From NCBI GenBank assembly GCA_022813625.1, contig JAKLMB010000030.1, positions 62,001 through 126,000 of the forward strand: a stretch of DNA of 64,000 bases, in the 5' to 3' direction. The notes beneath the pieces are model-generated. The model did not search any database, was not told the DNA's origin, and saw only the letters and a list, made by a program, of their open reading frames with translations. Shown here piece after piece: positions 11,409-22,815 of this stretch. The first letter of the stretch is position 1. Every line of letters starts with the position of its first letter. Origin of the DNA: Aaosphaeria pasadenensis. Taxonomy: Eukaryota > Ascomycota > Dothideomycetes > Pleosporales. Made by a program: the position numbers and the translations under genes.

Positions 11409-12530
11409 TGCTAACGCCTGAAACTTGGAATACATACTATCTGATGAGTGCACGTGTTGCGTATTTCTCTTCGTCTCAATTTTGATATCCCTAGATGCAA
11501 TTGCGGTATCTCCGTATGTCGCATTGGCCACTGTATGCTAGGTCATTAGTTAATACTTGGTGGGTTTGTGGTACATCGTAGTTTTGGTAGTTAGTCGTGA
11601 TAACAGCAAAGACAACATGACCTCTCCATGATCAAAATGAGTTTCGAGTGCCACTGTTCTATGTCCTTATCGTCTATGTAATTCAACGAGGGACGAGTCC
11701 ATACTTATGATCAATTATGAAGCTGTGGCTGTGGCTGTCTACGCTCACTGGCCAATTGCACCTGACCTATCTCTTGCATTCGTGCATATCTACGTATCTA
11801 GTAATTCCTTGTAGATAGACAGTGGAAATGTCAATGCAAATAAAGGCACCAGGATAAGTAAAGCAAGTAGTGTTATCAGTTCTGTATTCTATGTTTTCAT
11901 CCGCGCAGCCTTACATCCTGTGAGTCAAGAGTCATTGAGCCTGACAGTACATGCATGGTGAATAGATGATAAGTACCAGGTATAGGTATCATGGCAACGC
12001 TGGCACACCCTTACCAAACCCTACGAATATCTCCTTTGTCCCTCCTTAGTTTCATCCAGAGGTAGTCTAGGTAGTGTACTACGAGTATTGTTTTTATTTG
12101 GTTGGTTGGCTGGTTAATCATTACTGTTTAGTCGGTTACCTAGTTGGCTGTTAACCCTACACTTGGTTGGTCAGTCCTGGTCTTGCTCGGCCACAATTTT
12201 TTGGCCGTTCGCGCCTCGCGAAAGTAAAGTCTGCAATCCACCCCCACCAAAACAACAATCTACTGTACACCTATTTTTCCCTTAGCAACACAACACGACG
12301 GGTCCTGCGTAATCCTGCAAGTTCCCGGACTCACCTCCTTCACTTTCAACTATCTGCACCTACGCGTCTCCTTGCCAGTCTCCCACGGTTCACTCGCAAA
12401 GTTCGTACACGCAGAGCCAACCCCACAGTTCACTAGACCGCTCGCTCCTTGCCTTTCAACTGCGAATCTCTACAGCGCTCCGGGGCTGCCACCCCAGTAT
12501 ATACCTACCTATCCACCACAACGTTTCGCC
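11409..12530. other. Intergenic, about 1.1 kb, with GGTT-rich stretch
   Basis: This lies between the CBS-PB1 stop and the importin start. It includes a low-complexity GGTTGGTTGGCTGGTT segment near 12103-12118 and a pyrimidine- and CA-rich stretch after 12230 that looks like a long 5' leader for kap121. No gene was seen. Confidence 0.45.
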
Positions 12531-15500
12531 ATGTCCGTCCTTCCGCCTGAGGTCCACACCGCGCTGAGTGCTCTCTTGAAGGGTCTTGAGTCCCGCGACA
12601 ATGTCGAGCGCACTGCCGCCGAGGAGCAGTTGAACAAGGACTGGGTGGGAGAAAGACCAGATGTGCTCCTCATGGGTTTGACGGAGCAGATCGCTCTGGC
12701 ACAGGAGTCTTCGGTCAGTTAAAAGATGCTATAAAAACAACGTGCAAATGTGTTTACGCCCAAGTGCAGACTCGGATATTCGCCGCCGTCCTCTTTCGAC
12801 GACAGTCGTCCAAGCCTCGAAAAGATGCCAACGGTCAGACCAGAGACCTTTTCCTGACGCTCCAGCAAGCCGAGCGTGATGCTATCCGAGCAAAACTTCT
12901 ACAGTGCCTATCTACTGAGAACGACGGAACCGTGCGGGGAAAGATTGCGGATGCGATTGCGGAGCTCGGACGACAGCACACAGACGAGAGTGAGTTGAGC
13001 GCACTGTACGCATTGAGGCATAGCATTGACGAAATGAGTAGGCGTTCCCTGGCCAGAGCTTCTGGGTGCTCTATTTGCCGCCAGTCAGTCGAGCGATGCA
13101 GGCCAGCGAGATACTGCCTTCAGAATATTCTCCACCACTCCAGGCATAATAGAGAAGCAGCACGAGGATGTCGTCATCAACGCTTTCAAGGGTGGATTCG
13201 GTGACAGCGACACTACAGTATGCCAGAATCTTCGGTCAATCATGCCGAACACGTTCATTAACTCCAATCATTAGGTCCGCATCTCTGCGGTGGAAGCCTT
13301 TGCTTCTTTCTTCCGCTCAATCACGAAGAAAGCGCAGCCAAAGTACTTCGCGCTTGTCCCTGACGTTCTGAACATTTTACCTCCGATCAAGGAGTCCAGA
13401 GATGGAAACCTCCTCACCAAGGCATTGATCTCTTTGATCGATTTGGCAGAGGTTGCACCCAAGATGTTCAAGCCGCTGTTTAACAGCCTTGTTCAATTCA
13501 GTGTGTCGGTCATTCAAGACAAAGAGCTCGATGAGACGCCCCGTCAGAATGCGCTCGAACTCATGGCAACTTTTGCGGATGTTGCTCCCCAGATGTGCCG
13601 CAAGGATCCAAATTATACCAATGACATGGTCACCCAATGTCTTTCGTTGATGACTGATGTGGGCGAGGATGATGATGACGCCGAGGAGTGGAATGCCTCG
13701 GAAGACGTATGTTTCAACGACACTAATTCAATGGGCAATAAAACTAACAGGTGCAGCTCGATGCCGATGAGAGCGATTCAAATCATGTTGCCGGGGAGCA
13801 ATGCATGGACCGTCTCGCCAACAAGCTGGGAGGCCAGTCAATCTTGCCCCCAACATTCAGTTGGCTGCCACGGATGATGACCTCGTCCGCATGGCGAGAC
13901 AGGCACGCTGCTCTCATGGCCATTTCTGCCATCTCCGAAGGCTGCCGCGAATTGATGATTGGTGAACTCGACAAAGTCCTGGATCTCGTCCTACCCGCTC
14001 TTCGAGATCCCCACCCAAGAGTCCGCTGGGCTGGTTGCAATGCTGTGGGCCAGATGAGCACCGATTTCGCGGGAACCATGCAGGAAAAATACCACCAGGT
14101 TGTTCTTCCAAATATCATTCCAGTCTTGGAGTCCGCCGAGCCCCGTGTCCAGGCCCATGCTGCCGCCGCGCTCGTGAACTTCTGTGAGGAAGCTGAGAAG
14201 CACGTTCTTGAGCCATACTTGGACAACCTCCTCAACCACCTCCTTATGCTCCTCCAGAGCCCTAAGCGATTTGTTCAGGAACAAGCCCTGTCTACCATCG
14301 CCACCGTGGCCGACTCTGCGGAAGCCGCGTTCTCAACGTACTACGCGACACTGATGCCGCTCCTTTTCAATGTCCTTAAGGAGGAACAGTCAAAGGAGTA
14401 CCGGCTACTCCGCGCGAAGGCTATGGAGTGTGCTACCTTGATAGCTCTTGCTGTCGGAAAGGAGCGCATGGGAGATGATGCACTGGGATTGGTGCAACTT
14501 CTCGGCCACATCCAAAACAACGTTCAGGATGCAGACGACCCGCAGGCCTCGTACCTGCTCCACTGCTGGGGTAGGATGTGCCGTGTCCTTGGTCAGGAAT
14601 TCGTACCTTACCTTCCGGCTGTCATCCCTCCGTTGACTGAGCTGGCTGGCGCCAAGGCCGATATTCAGCTTCTTGACGACGAGGACCAAGTTGCACAGAT
14701 CCAAGATGAGGAAGGTTGGGAGTTGGTCCCTCTTAAGGGCAAGGTCATTGGCATCAAGACCAGCACTTTGGATGACAAGAACATGGCCATCGAGCTGATT
14801 GTCATCTACGCACAGGTTTTGGAGGCCTCTTTTGAGCCATATGTTAATGACATCATGGACAAGATTGCTCTCCCAGGTTTGGCTTTCTTCTTCCACGACC
14901 CCGTGCGAGTCGCCTCGGCCAAATGTGTACCTCAGCTTCTCAATGCCTACAAGAAGGCCCACGGCCCCGAGTCAACACAGCTTGGTCAACTCTGGGAGCG
15001 AACTGTAGAGCGTGTCCTTGAGGTTCTTAGTACCGAGCCTGCCATTGACACCCTCGCAGAGATGTACCAGTGCTTCTACGAATGTGTGGAGGTTCTCGGC
15101 CGAAACAGCTTGACCAGCACCCACATGGCGACCTTCATCGAGTCAGCTAGGTCTGTACTGAAGGATTACCAGGAGCGTGTGAAGGAACGCATGGAGGAGC
15201 AGGCAGAGAACGAGGATGGTGAGGAGGTATCTGAGGAGACCCTCTACGCTATCGAGGACGACCAGAACTTGCTCTCGGACATGAACAAGGCATTCCATAC
15301 CATCTTCAAGAACATGGGCACGGCCTTCCTCCCACACTGGGAGGGCTTGATGGAGTACTACAAGGCTGCCGTGGTCAACCAGGACCCTACTCAGCGTCAA
15401 TGGGCCATCTGCATCTTTGACGATGTTCTTGAGTTCTGCGGTCCTCAAAGCTGGGCCTACAGCTCTCACATCATCCAGCCTCTCATCGACGGCATGCAGG

Positions 15501-16108
15501 ACGACGTCCCGGCCAACCGACAAGCTGCAGTTTACGGTGTTGGTGTTGCTGCCCACAAGGGCGGAGAGGCCTATTCGGAGTTTGCCGCCGCCAGCCTACA
15601 GATGCTCTTCCAGGTCTGCCAAAGGCCCACTGCCCGCGATGACGACGATGTGTTCGCTACCGAGAACGCATGTGCCAGTATCGCCAAAATCCTTCACTAC
15701 AACTCCTCCAAAGTACAAAACTGGCAGGATATTGCCAACGCATGGTTCGAGACACTACCCGTGACGAACGATGAGGAGGCCGCTCCTTATGCATATGCTT
15801 TCCTAGCCCAATTGATCGACCAGTAAGTTCCGCTACCCATATATAGAAACCTTCAATCTCCCTTGTAGAACATTTAAACTAACGTTACCACCTCTTCCAG
15901 ACAAAACCCAACCGTAATCAACCAAGCCGCCAAAGCCTTCCAATACGTCGCGCAAGCCCTCGAGGCCGAGACCCTCCAAGGCCAGACCGCCAACCGCGTC
16001 GTCGCCGCCACCAAGGCTCTCGTCCAGGCCACCGGCGTGGACCTCGCCCAGGTCGCTGGCACGCTCACTCCCGAGCAGCAGCGCACTGTGCAGGCTTACT
16101 TCAGCTAA
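12531..16108 (+). CDS. kap121: Importin beta-3 / karyopherin Kap121 (Pse1)
   Basis: This is a nuclear import receptor that carries ribosomal proteins, histones and other cargo through the nuclear pore and is released by Ran-GTP. Six exons are 12531-12713, 12770-12989, 13042-13217, 13275-13706, 13757-15822 and 15901-16108; all junctions keep frame and the product is 1094 aa, typical for the family. HEAT-repeat helices run throughout. Family landmarks include RIFAAVLFRR, VPWPELLGALFAASQSSDAG after intron 2, the acidic loop EDDDDAEEWNASED, and HPRVRWAGCNAVGQMSTDFA. For intron 4 I use the AG at 13756, because the AG at 13750 is too close to the ACTAAC branch site and would add two residues. The donor of intron 1 is GTCAGT, a weak but usable site. 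Confidence 0.95.
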
Positions 16109-16726
16109 GGCGATTTTCTTCTTCCAAGGCGACGATTGATTGACGCTGCTACTACTTGTTTTGGGAAAATGGCGACGGGATGGGATGGGATGGGATTGGA
16201 GGTTTAGAATAAACTGAGTATGCATTGGATGATGACTACGCCAACGACGACGATGATGACGAACGCGATTGTCCACACTTTGTGACATTGGAAAATAGGA
16301 TGGATGACGGGAAGGAAATCACCCCTTAACAACCAGCAAGACAGAGAGAGGTAGAGAGAAAGAGATAATACCATATAGTAGAATGAAAATTACCACACCT
16401 TTTTTAGACATCTTGCTTGTTGCGTGTTGCACACTTTTCGTTCTCGTCGTTTCTGGTTTTTGTGGATATGATTATATGTCTTTTAATGACCATATAAATG
16501 GAAAAAAAAAAAGACAACAGACAAATCTATCTATCAAATGCGGGCACCACCAATCTTTTATTTTGTTTTTCTCTTGCGAGACAGCAAACCTGAACTAAAT
16601 AGTGACAGCTAATTATTCATTCTTACACCCATATTCGTTTATCATTAAGATATCATACGAATGATTATGTCCAACACATGCCTTTGTATTTATGCCATCT
16701 ACCCAGCCCATCATATCCTCCCCCAA

Positions 16727-16744
16727 AAGAAGAAGAAGAAGAAG
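16727..16744. repeat. (AAG)6 microsatellite
   Basis: Six perfect AAG copies lie in non-coding DNA between two convergent genes. It is probably length-polymorphic; no function is implied. Confidence 0.8.
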
Positions 16745-16822
16745 GAAAAGTCATTGAAAAGAAGGTCGCAGTTGACGTGCAAGTGAGTGAGAAAAGTACC
16801 TGTACCTGTACACTCTCCCTCC

Positions 16823-16840
16823 CTCTCTCTCTCTCTCTCT
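16823..16840. repeat. (CT)9 microsatellite
   Basis: Nine CT copies are preceded by further imperfect CCCT units. The tract is non-coding. Confidence 0.85.
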
Positions 16841-17047
16841 GATGTAATGTGAAGACCACACCATTAAGTACGAATGATGATATTCACTGTACAAACAAAA
16901 TATCATGACATGTTGGCATATGATTTCATATTCGATTCAAAGGATATATTATCATTATAAAAAAGCCTCTCCCCTCCCCTTCCCCTTCCCTCTCCTCCCC
17001 CCTGCCACTCCCCCTCGGCCATCATGACTCTCTCATGCGTCTCCCTT

Positions 17048-18717
17048 CTACGCACCCTCGCTGCCAAACTCCTTGGTCCACTCGGAATTCCTCGTGAGGT
17101 CTTCCCTGCTGACGGTCGGCCGCGATGCCTTGATGGCCTTGACGAAGTCCTTGACGCGCAGGGGGGGCTCGGCGAGCTGGTCGCCGTCGAGGTCGGTCCA
17201 CGACATTTCTTTTGCTTGCGGGTCGCCGGGGGAGCAGGGGGTCCATTTAGGGATGCCGTTTTCTTCGACCTGTGTGTTGTGTTAGTGGCTGGATATGAAT
17301 GAGGGGGCGAGGGGAGGAAGAGGGGGGGAAGAGGTACGTACGGGTTTGTAGTGCGTTGCTGTTTGGATTAATCGGACGGGTTGCATGAGGGCGTCTTGCA
17401 CGGCGATGGAGATGTCGCTTCCGGAGTATCCCTCGCTCAGCTCGGCCAGCTTCCTGAAGTCTCCTTGGTTGAGCTCGCAGGGCGTGCTGCCGACGGCCAG
17501 TTCGAACATCTTCATCCGCGCCGGGAGGTCGGGTAAGCTGATGTGGACTCTTCGTTGGAAACGTCGTCGGATGGCTGCGTCGAGTTGCCAGGGGATGTTG
17601 GTCGCGCCGAGGATGAGGACGCCCCGTGAGTCTTTTCCTACACCGTCCATTTGCACGAGCAGTTCGGTCTTGATACGTCTGGATGCTTCGGATTCTCCTT
17701 CGCCACGGGGTCCGCACAGGGCATCGATCTCGTCTATGAAGATGATGGAAGGCTTGTTCTCACGAGCCATGCCGAAGAGTTGTTTCACCAATCTTGGAAT
17801 CCATGTTAGCGAGAGCGTAGCGAATGTGATGTTTACAGCATCTTACCTTTCAGACTCTCCCATCCATTTACTGACCAAGTCGGAACTCGACACACTGAAG
17901 AACGTGCTGTTTGCTTCCGTCGCCACCGCCTTCGCCAGATAACTCTTACCCGTACCAGGAGGTCCATACAACAGGATACCCTTCCACGGTTGTCGTTTGC
18001 CAGTGAACAGGTGGGGGAACTTGATCGGTAATATAACGGCCTCCTTCAGTGCTTCCTTTGCGTTCTCGAGACCTGCCACGTCCTCCCATCGGATATTTGG
18101 TTTCTCGGAGAGAATGGCGCCGGCGAGCGCGCCTCGTAGCTTCTTAGAATCGGCATCCTCGTTGTCGTCGTCTCCGTCTCCCCTGCGCCACACGTACATT
18201 AGTATCTCTCTTTACAGCAATCCACCAGGCAACCAAAGTTGGTAACGTACGATCCTTTCCCGCTTCCGCCTGCCGACTTTCCATTCGCGCCTATGGCCCC
18301 GGGCTTCTTCCGATTCGCGTCGTCGTTCTGGTTCAGATGCGATTTGAGTTTCTCCGCACGCTCCATGTACTCTGCGACTTTGCCTCGGATCATCTCCTTC
18401 GATTTTGGGTTCTTCTCCCCTGCTCCGTTATCAGTACGTTTCCTTTCGACGGGGACTCGCTTGGGGATGCGTAAGAGGGGCAAACCTACATTTCAGCGCA
18501 AGCATGAACAGCTCCACTAGAATACCAATCAGTCATTAGCTCTTCTGTCCTCTTCCCAGAACAAATAGAATTCCCCAGGGAAGGGAATGGGATATAGGAG
18601 CCTCTTACAAGCACTGTAGTATAGCTGGTACGCCTTCTCATATTCGCCCGCCGTGTCCGTCTCAATGGCCTTCTTGACCGTCTCGATGGCGCGGCCGAGG
18701 AAGTCCGCGTTACTCAT
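17048..18717 (-). CDS. vps4: AAA ATPase Vps4 (ESCRT-III disassembly)
   Basis: This ATPase strips ESCRT-III polymers from endosomal membranes to complete multivesicular body formation. Six exons are 18609-18717, 18490-18516, 18251-18419, 17847-18182, 17342-17792 and 17048-17269; the product is 437 aa, the usual family length. The N-terminal MIT domain (about residues 1-75, AIETVKKAIETDTAGEYEKA) binds MIM motifs. A charged linker follows, then the AAA cassette with Walker A GPPGTGKSYLAKA, Walker B IIFIDEIDALCG and arginine fingers in IRRRFQRRVH. The C-terminal helix after the Vps4_C beta domain ends in KEFGSEGA. Exon 2 is a 27-nt microexon (LELFMLALK) completing a MIT helix. It is divergent from the prefoldin gene and convergent with kap121. 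Confidence 0.95.
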
Positions 18718-19599
18718 GGTTTAAATGTATTCCGTGCCCGCCTGTTCTGTTCGCTTTTCCTTGGCCCGGTGAAATCCTTCTCTTGCACAAACGGAGCGTT
18801 CGATCTTTTTATATTCTAGGTAGTGGTATTTTTTCGTGGGCGGGTGGCGAGCAGCGGCGTTTGCGAGAGATGTTGGTAGGTAGGAGGAATAGGTGCAGGG
18901 CGTGCGCGGGGCAAGCGTCTGTGTACACTGGAGGATGCACGTCACGGCGCGGAGTTTGGGTGATTGATTGTATGCGAGTAATTCGAAGCTCTAGGTATGG
19001 GGAACTTGCGATACGGGAGTGTATTTGTTTGAAAATGGGTCGTGAGAGGGATTGTTGTGTGGGTGTGGGTGTGGGGGAGGGATTGTTGTAGTTGGACGGT
19101 TGGCCCAAGTAGAAGGTAGAAGGTGGTTGCTATGTCCTGGCCTCTCCCACCAACGAGCGACGATACGATACGGTACCGATACGGCACTACCGATGGTTGA
19201 TATGTATACTAATGACTTGTAATAACTAGGCACTTGTACCAATAATTAGGTACCCATCTAAACTATTACAAGTATCTACTGTTTATTATACTACCTGGAA
19301 AGGCAACTCTCTCTCATTTCTATCCTTTACTGTGTGTGCCTGGCCCAGTCTTTTCAACTCTTTTGCCCCGCGTGTATCCCATCTAGTCCCAATCAAGCCC
19401 TTCCACTGACTATAGGTATTAACTGAGTATCACCACCGCCATCATCGGAATCACATATCGCCTCCCGACCGCCGAGCCATCTACCCTAAATTTATTCCAT
19501 CTACCATCTTCCACCACCCTCCACCCACTCCCTCCTCCTCCACGACAGTCTTTACTCAGCAATTACACATAACAACAACAACAACAACAAAAAAACACA
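18718..19599. other. Divergent intergenic region (vps4 / prefoldin 6)
   Basis: This is a promoter-type region with no convincing ORF. It ends in an AAC-repeat leader immediately before the prefoldin ATG. Confidence 0.45.
19571..19590 (+). repeat. (AAC)n tract in prefoldin 5' leader
   Basis: Six AAC copies and a partial one end 9 bases before the start codon. The adjacent A-rich run suits an efficient yeast-like leader, but that is an inference. Confidence 0.75.
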
Positions 19600-20345
19600 A
19601 TGGCAGAAGCACAGAAGCTGCAAGCTCTTTCCGACGACTACCAGAAGCTTCAAGGCGGTACTGTCCCCCCTCCTTCTCGTAGAGATTATCCCCCCGCTAA
19701 CGACAACCCTCCCCGACAGAGCTCTCCACGGCCGTCGAAGCGCGCGAGAAACTCGAATCCCAACAGCAGGAGAACACCACCGTGCAAAAGGTACCTACCT
19801 ACCTACCTACCTACCTACCATACACACATTCCCCCTCTAGAAAGCTTCACATACTAACCTCGGAAACCTCGAACAATAATAGGAATTCGCCCTCCTAGAC
19901 GACGACGCCACAATCTACAAGCAAATCGGCCCCGTCCTCCTCAAGCAAGACAAGACCGAGGCCGTCATGGCCGTCAACGGCCGCTTGGACTTCATCAACA
20001 AGGAGATGTACGCTTCCTCCCTCCCCCTTACACCCTACCCCTCTTCCTTTTCCTGACCTCATACCCGGGGGAATATATACATATAAAGCGGATATGAGAT
20101 GAGATGTGGAGACGAGGACACACAGAGAGCTGAGGTTAACGTTCATGCAGTGAGCGGTTCGAGAAGCAGATTGGGGAGATACAGGATAAGAGCGAGGGGC
20201 TTAAGATGGAGGTGAGTACACACACAGTCTTCCGCATACGAGATGTGGTGGTATCGAAGGCTCACGCGAGAAATGAAAATAGATCATACAAATCCAGAGC
20301 GCGGCGCAACAGGCGCAGCAGGCGCAGGTGCAGGCGGCGGCGTAG
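19600..20345 (+). CDS. yke2: Prefoldin subunit 6 (beta-type, Yke2)
   Basis: This is a subunit of the hexameric prefoldin chaperone that hands nascent actin and tubulin to the CCT chaperonin. Five short exons are 19600-19657, 19720-19790, 19883-20007, 20151-20211 and 20283-20345; the product is 125 aa, the family size. It is almost wholly two coiled-coil helices joined by the beta-type hairpin. Landmarks are MAEAQKLQALSDDYQKLQ, the region KQIGPVLLKQDKTEAVMAVN, and RFEKQIGEIQDKSEGL in the second helix, with a Gln/Ala-rich C-terminus. Only exons 1-2 fall in a long ORF, so the gene is easily overlooked. Intron 2 holds an ACCT repeat. Confidence 0.93.
19793..19819. repeat. (ACCT)6-7 microsatellite inside yke2 intron 2
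   Basis: ACCT units begin two bases into the intron, so the 5' splice site GTACCT merges into the repeat. Length changes would leave the donor intact. Confidence 0.85.
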
Positions 20346-21110
20346 AGAGGATACCCGTTGTCGGATATGTGAGGACGTTGGAGGACGAAGGAAATGAAGG
20401 CAATGAAAGGAACGATAGAATATAAGGAAAAGAAAAGCGATCCCGCGAGAATGAATTTCCGAGGGAAGCTCAAGAGATACCCAATCCACAATACAAAACA
20501 AATGAAAATCAAACATAAGAAAGACCTTACAATTGTCTTGATTCATTAAGGAAATATTAGTGATTTGCCATTCTCAGTCACAAGGCACAGGCACAGGTAT
20601 AACAAGAATAAGAAGCAGTGGAGTCGAGCAAGACCAGCCATATAAAGAAGTAGAGACATCACATAACATCACAATTCAAACATTCCAATCAAGAAGTTAT
20701 AAAAAAAAAATCATTTCCATATTGCCCTAATGTCCATAAAAAACTTTCCCCATTTCCGGTAATGTGTAACGCCGCCCCCCCACTCAGACAAGCAGGGGAA
20801 AAGAACAAAAAGACAAGGCTCGAATAACACAAACCATCAAAGTGACCTTTCAGGATTCAAACACCCCACCATGCTTTGGGTAGGGTGGGTAGGAGGAGGG
20901 GGAGGAATACAAGACACACCCAAATCGTCGTCGTCAATTCATTTTCCCTTTTCTCTTTATGCTCGTGTCCTATCTCTTTCGTTTTTCTTCATCTTTCTTT
21001 TAAGCATTACTCCACATAGAACGCCCCCATTCCAGGGGGGAATAGGGTAGACTAAGCTGGACAGAGGCTGAATGCAGAGAGAGAAGGAAAGGGGAATCAT
21101 ATTTTGTAAT
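20346..21110. other. Convergent intergenic region
   Basis: This is the 3' flank of yke2 and of the PDI gene. It is A-rich in the middle, with a poly-A run near 20700-20709. The short ORFs on both strands look spurious. Confidence 0.45.
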
Positions 21111-22815
21111 TTACAACTCGTCGTGCTCATCGCCATCCTTGGCAGCCTCGGTGGCCTCGGAAGCCGCCGACTTGACGCTCTCGGTGGCCTCCTCGACCTT
21201 CTCGGCGACCTTCTCGGACGCGGCGGCGGCCTGCTCGGCAAGGTCCTCCTTCTCCTCCTCGACCTCGGGCTCCTTGGCCACGGCGGCGGCAGCCTTGTGG
21301 GAGCCGTTCTCCTTGATGAACTCGGCGAGGTCCTCGACGGTGCGGGCGCCGGAGTAGTCGATGGGGGAGTCCTTCTTGCCGGCGGGGAAGAGCTTGATGG
21401 TGGGGAAGCCCTGGATCTCGTCGGGGACGTCGTTAGCGGTGGCATCCACCTTGGCGACAGTCACCAACTTGGAAAGCTCCTCAGAAGCGTAGAGAGCACC
21501 GAGCTCCTCGTACTTGGGAGCAAGAGCCTTGCAGTGTCCGCACCACGGAGCGTAGAACTCGAGGAGAACGTCCTTGTCGTTGTCGATGACGAGTTCCTGG
21601 TAGTTCTTGGCGACGACGACGGTGACGGGGCCTTCCTGCTTCTCGGGGATGGGCTCGGACTTGATGCTGGGGTCGACCTTGCCCGCGACGAAGTCCTCGA
21701 CGAATTGGCCAATGTCCTTCTCGGTGAGGGCCTTCTCCTGATCGTAGGGGTACTTCTCGTTCTTCTCGGTCTTCTGGATAGCGAAGGCGGGCCACTTGCC
21801 GACCTCGAGGTTGAGGTTGCCGGCGTGTTGGCCGAAAGCCTTTGCGTCGATGGTGGCGAAGTTGATGACGCCCTTGTGCTTCTGAGCGAGAGGCTTGAAC
21901 TGCTTGGAGAGCTCCTCGCGCTCCTCGGGGGTCTCGGCGAAGATGTAGGCAAGGGGAATGCCAGCAGCCATGTAGCCGCTGTAGGTCTCGGGACCGACCT
22001 CGCCGATGAGGGGAGTGGCGGCGACCTTGGCGAAAGTCTCGATGGCGGCCTTGTCGAACTTCTCCGTGTAGACGTCCTTGCCATCATCGAAGGACTTGTA
22101 GAGGACGAGGCCGGGCTGCTTGACGCCCTCAGCCTTGGCGAGCTCAGCGTCGTTGGTGGCTCCGAAGAGGTAGTCGTCACGGAGGCCGTTGGCGACAGCG
22201 GTGAAGGTCTCGTTGGAGGCCTTGTCATCGGCGGCGAAGTAGGCGACGAGGACGACCTTGTCGGCAGTCTTGAACTCCTCGATGGTGTCCTTGGTGATGT
22301 CGGATACGGCAGGGAGCGATTGCTTCGTCATGTAGGAGACAATGCTGTGTAATATGTTAGCGGACATGTCGAATGATTTGTGGGGAGATATAGAACGTAC
22401 GCATCTGCTTTCCTCTGGCCGCCGTATGATGAGATGGTCTCGGGGCCACGGAAGACCTTGAGGGTGGGGTAACCCTCGACACCATATTCCTGGCAGAGAT
22501 CCTGCTCCTCTGTGCAGTCGACCTTGACGAGAGGGATATTCTTCTCCTTGAGGGTTGTGGCGGCGGACTCATACTCGGGGGCGAGGGCCTTGCAGTGGCC
22601 ACACCATGGTGCGAAGACTAAGAGCTCAATGGTTAGCTTGGGGAACAGCTTGATTGGAAGCTTTGAATGGGTAAAGCTAGAGGAGACTTACACTCTGCGA
22701 GGACGAGGTCGTTCTCCTCAATGAAACCCTTGAAGGTGTCCTTCTTGAGGTCGTGGACGTCGGAGGCGAGCGCAACGCTGGCCAACAGGGCACAGATGGG
22801 CACGCTGAAGCGCAT
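21111..22815 (-). CDS. pdi1: Protein disulfide isomerase
   Basis: This is an ER-lumen thiol oxidoreductase that forms and rearranges disulfides in secretory proteins. Exons are 22692-22815, 22401-22617 and 21111-22344, with introns of 74 and 56 bp; the product is 524 aa. It has a signal peptide (MRFSVPICALLASVALA), thioredoxin domain a with active site FAPWCGHCK, redox-inactive b and b' domains, domain a' with YAPWCGHCKALAPKYEELG, an Ala/Glu-rich acidic tail (AEKVEEATESVKSAASEA), and the ER-retrieval signal HDEL immediately before the stop. The coding strand uses C/G-ending codons very strongly, as expected of a highly expressed gene, and this creates a long antisense ORF (see rejected items). 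TATAATAAA on the minus strand near 22998-23010 may be its TATA element. Confidence 0.96.

Larger units (their letters stand above)
16109..17047. other. Convergent intergenic region with microsatellites
   Basis: This is the 3' flank of kap121 (+) and vps4 (-). It contains an (AAG)6 tract (16727-16744), a (CT)9 tract (16823-16840) and a C/T-only stretch about 16970-17000 just downstream of the vps4 stop. No gene was seen. Confidence 0.5.

Noticed and set aside
21072..22352. A 426-codon plus-strand ORF antisense to pdi1, Leu/Gly/Val/Asp-rich.
   Set aside because: It exactly mirrors the pdi1 coding exon. Strong C/G third-position bias on the minus strand removes stops from this antisense frame. 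The protein is low-complexity with no domain, while the minus strand has WCGHC motifs and HDEL.
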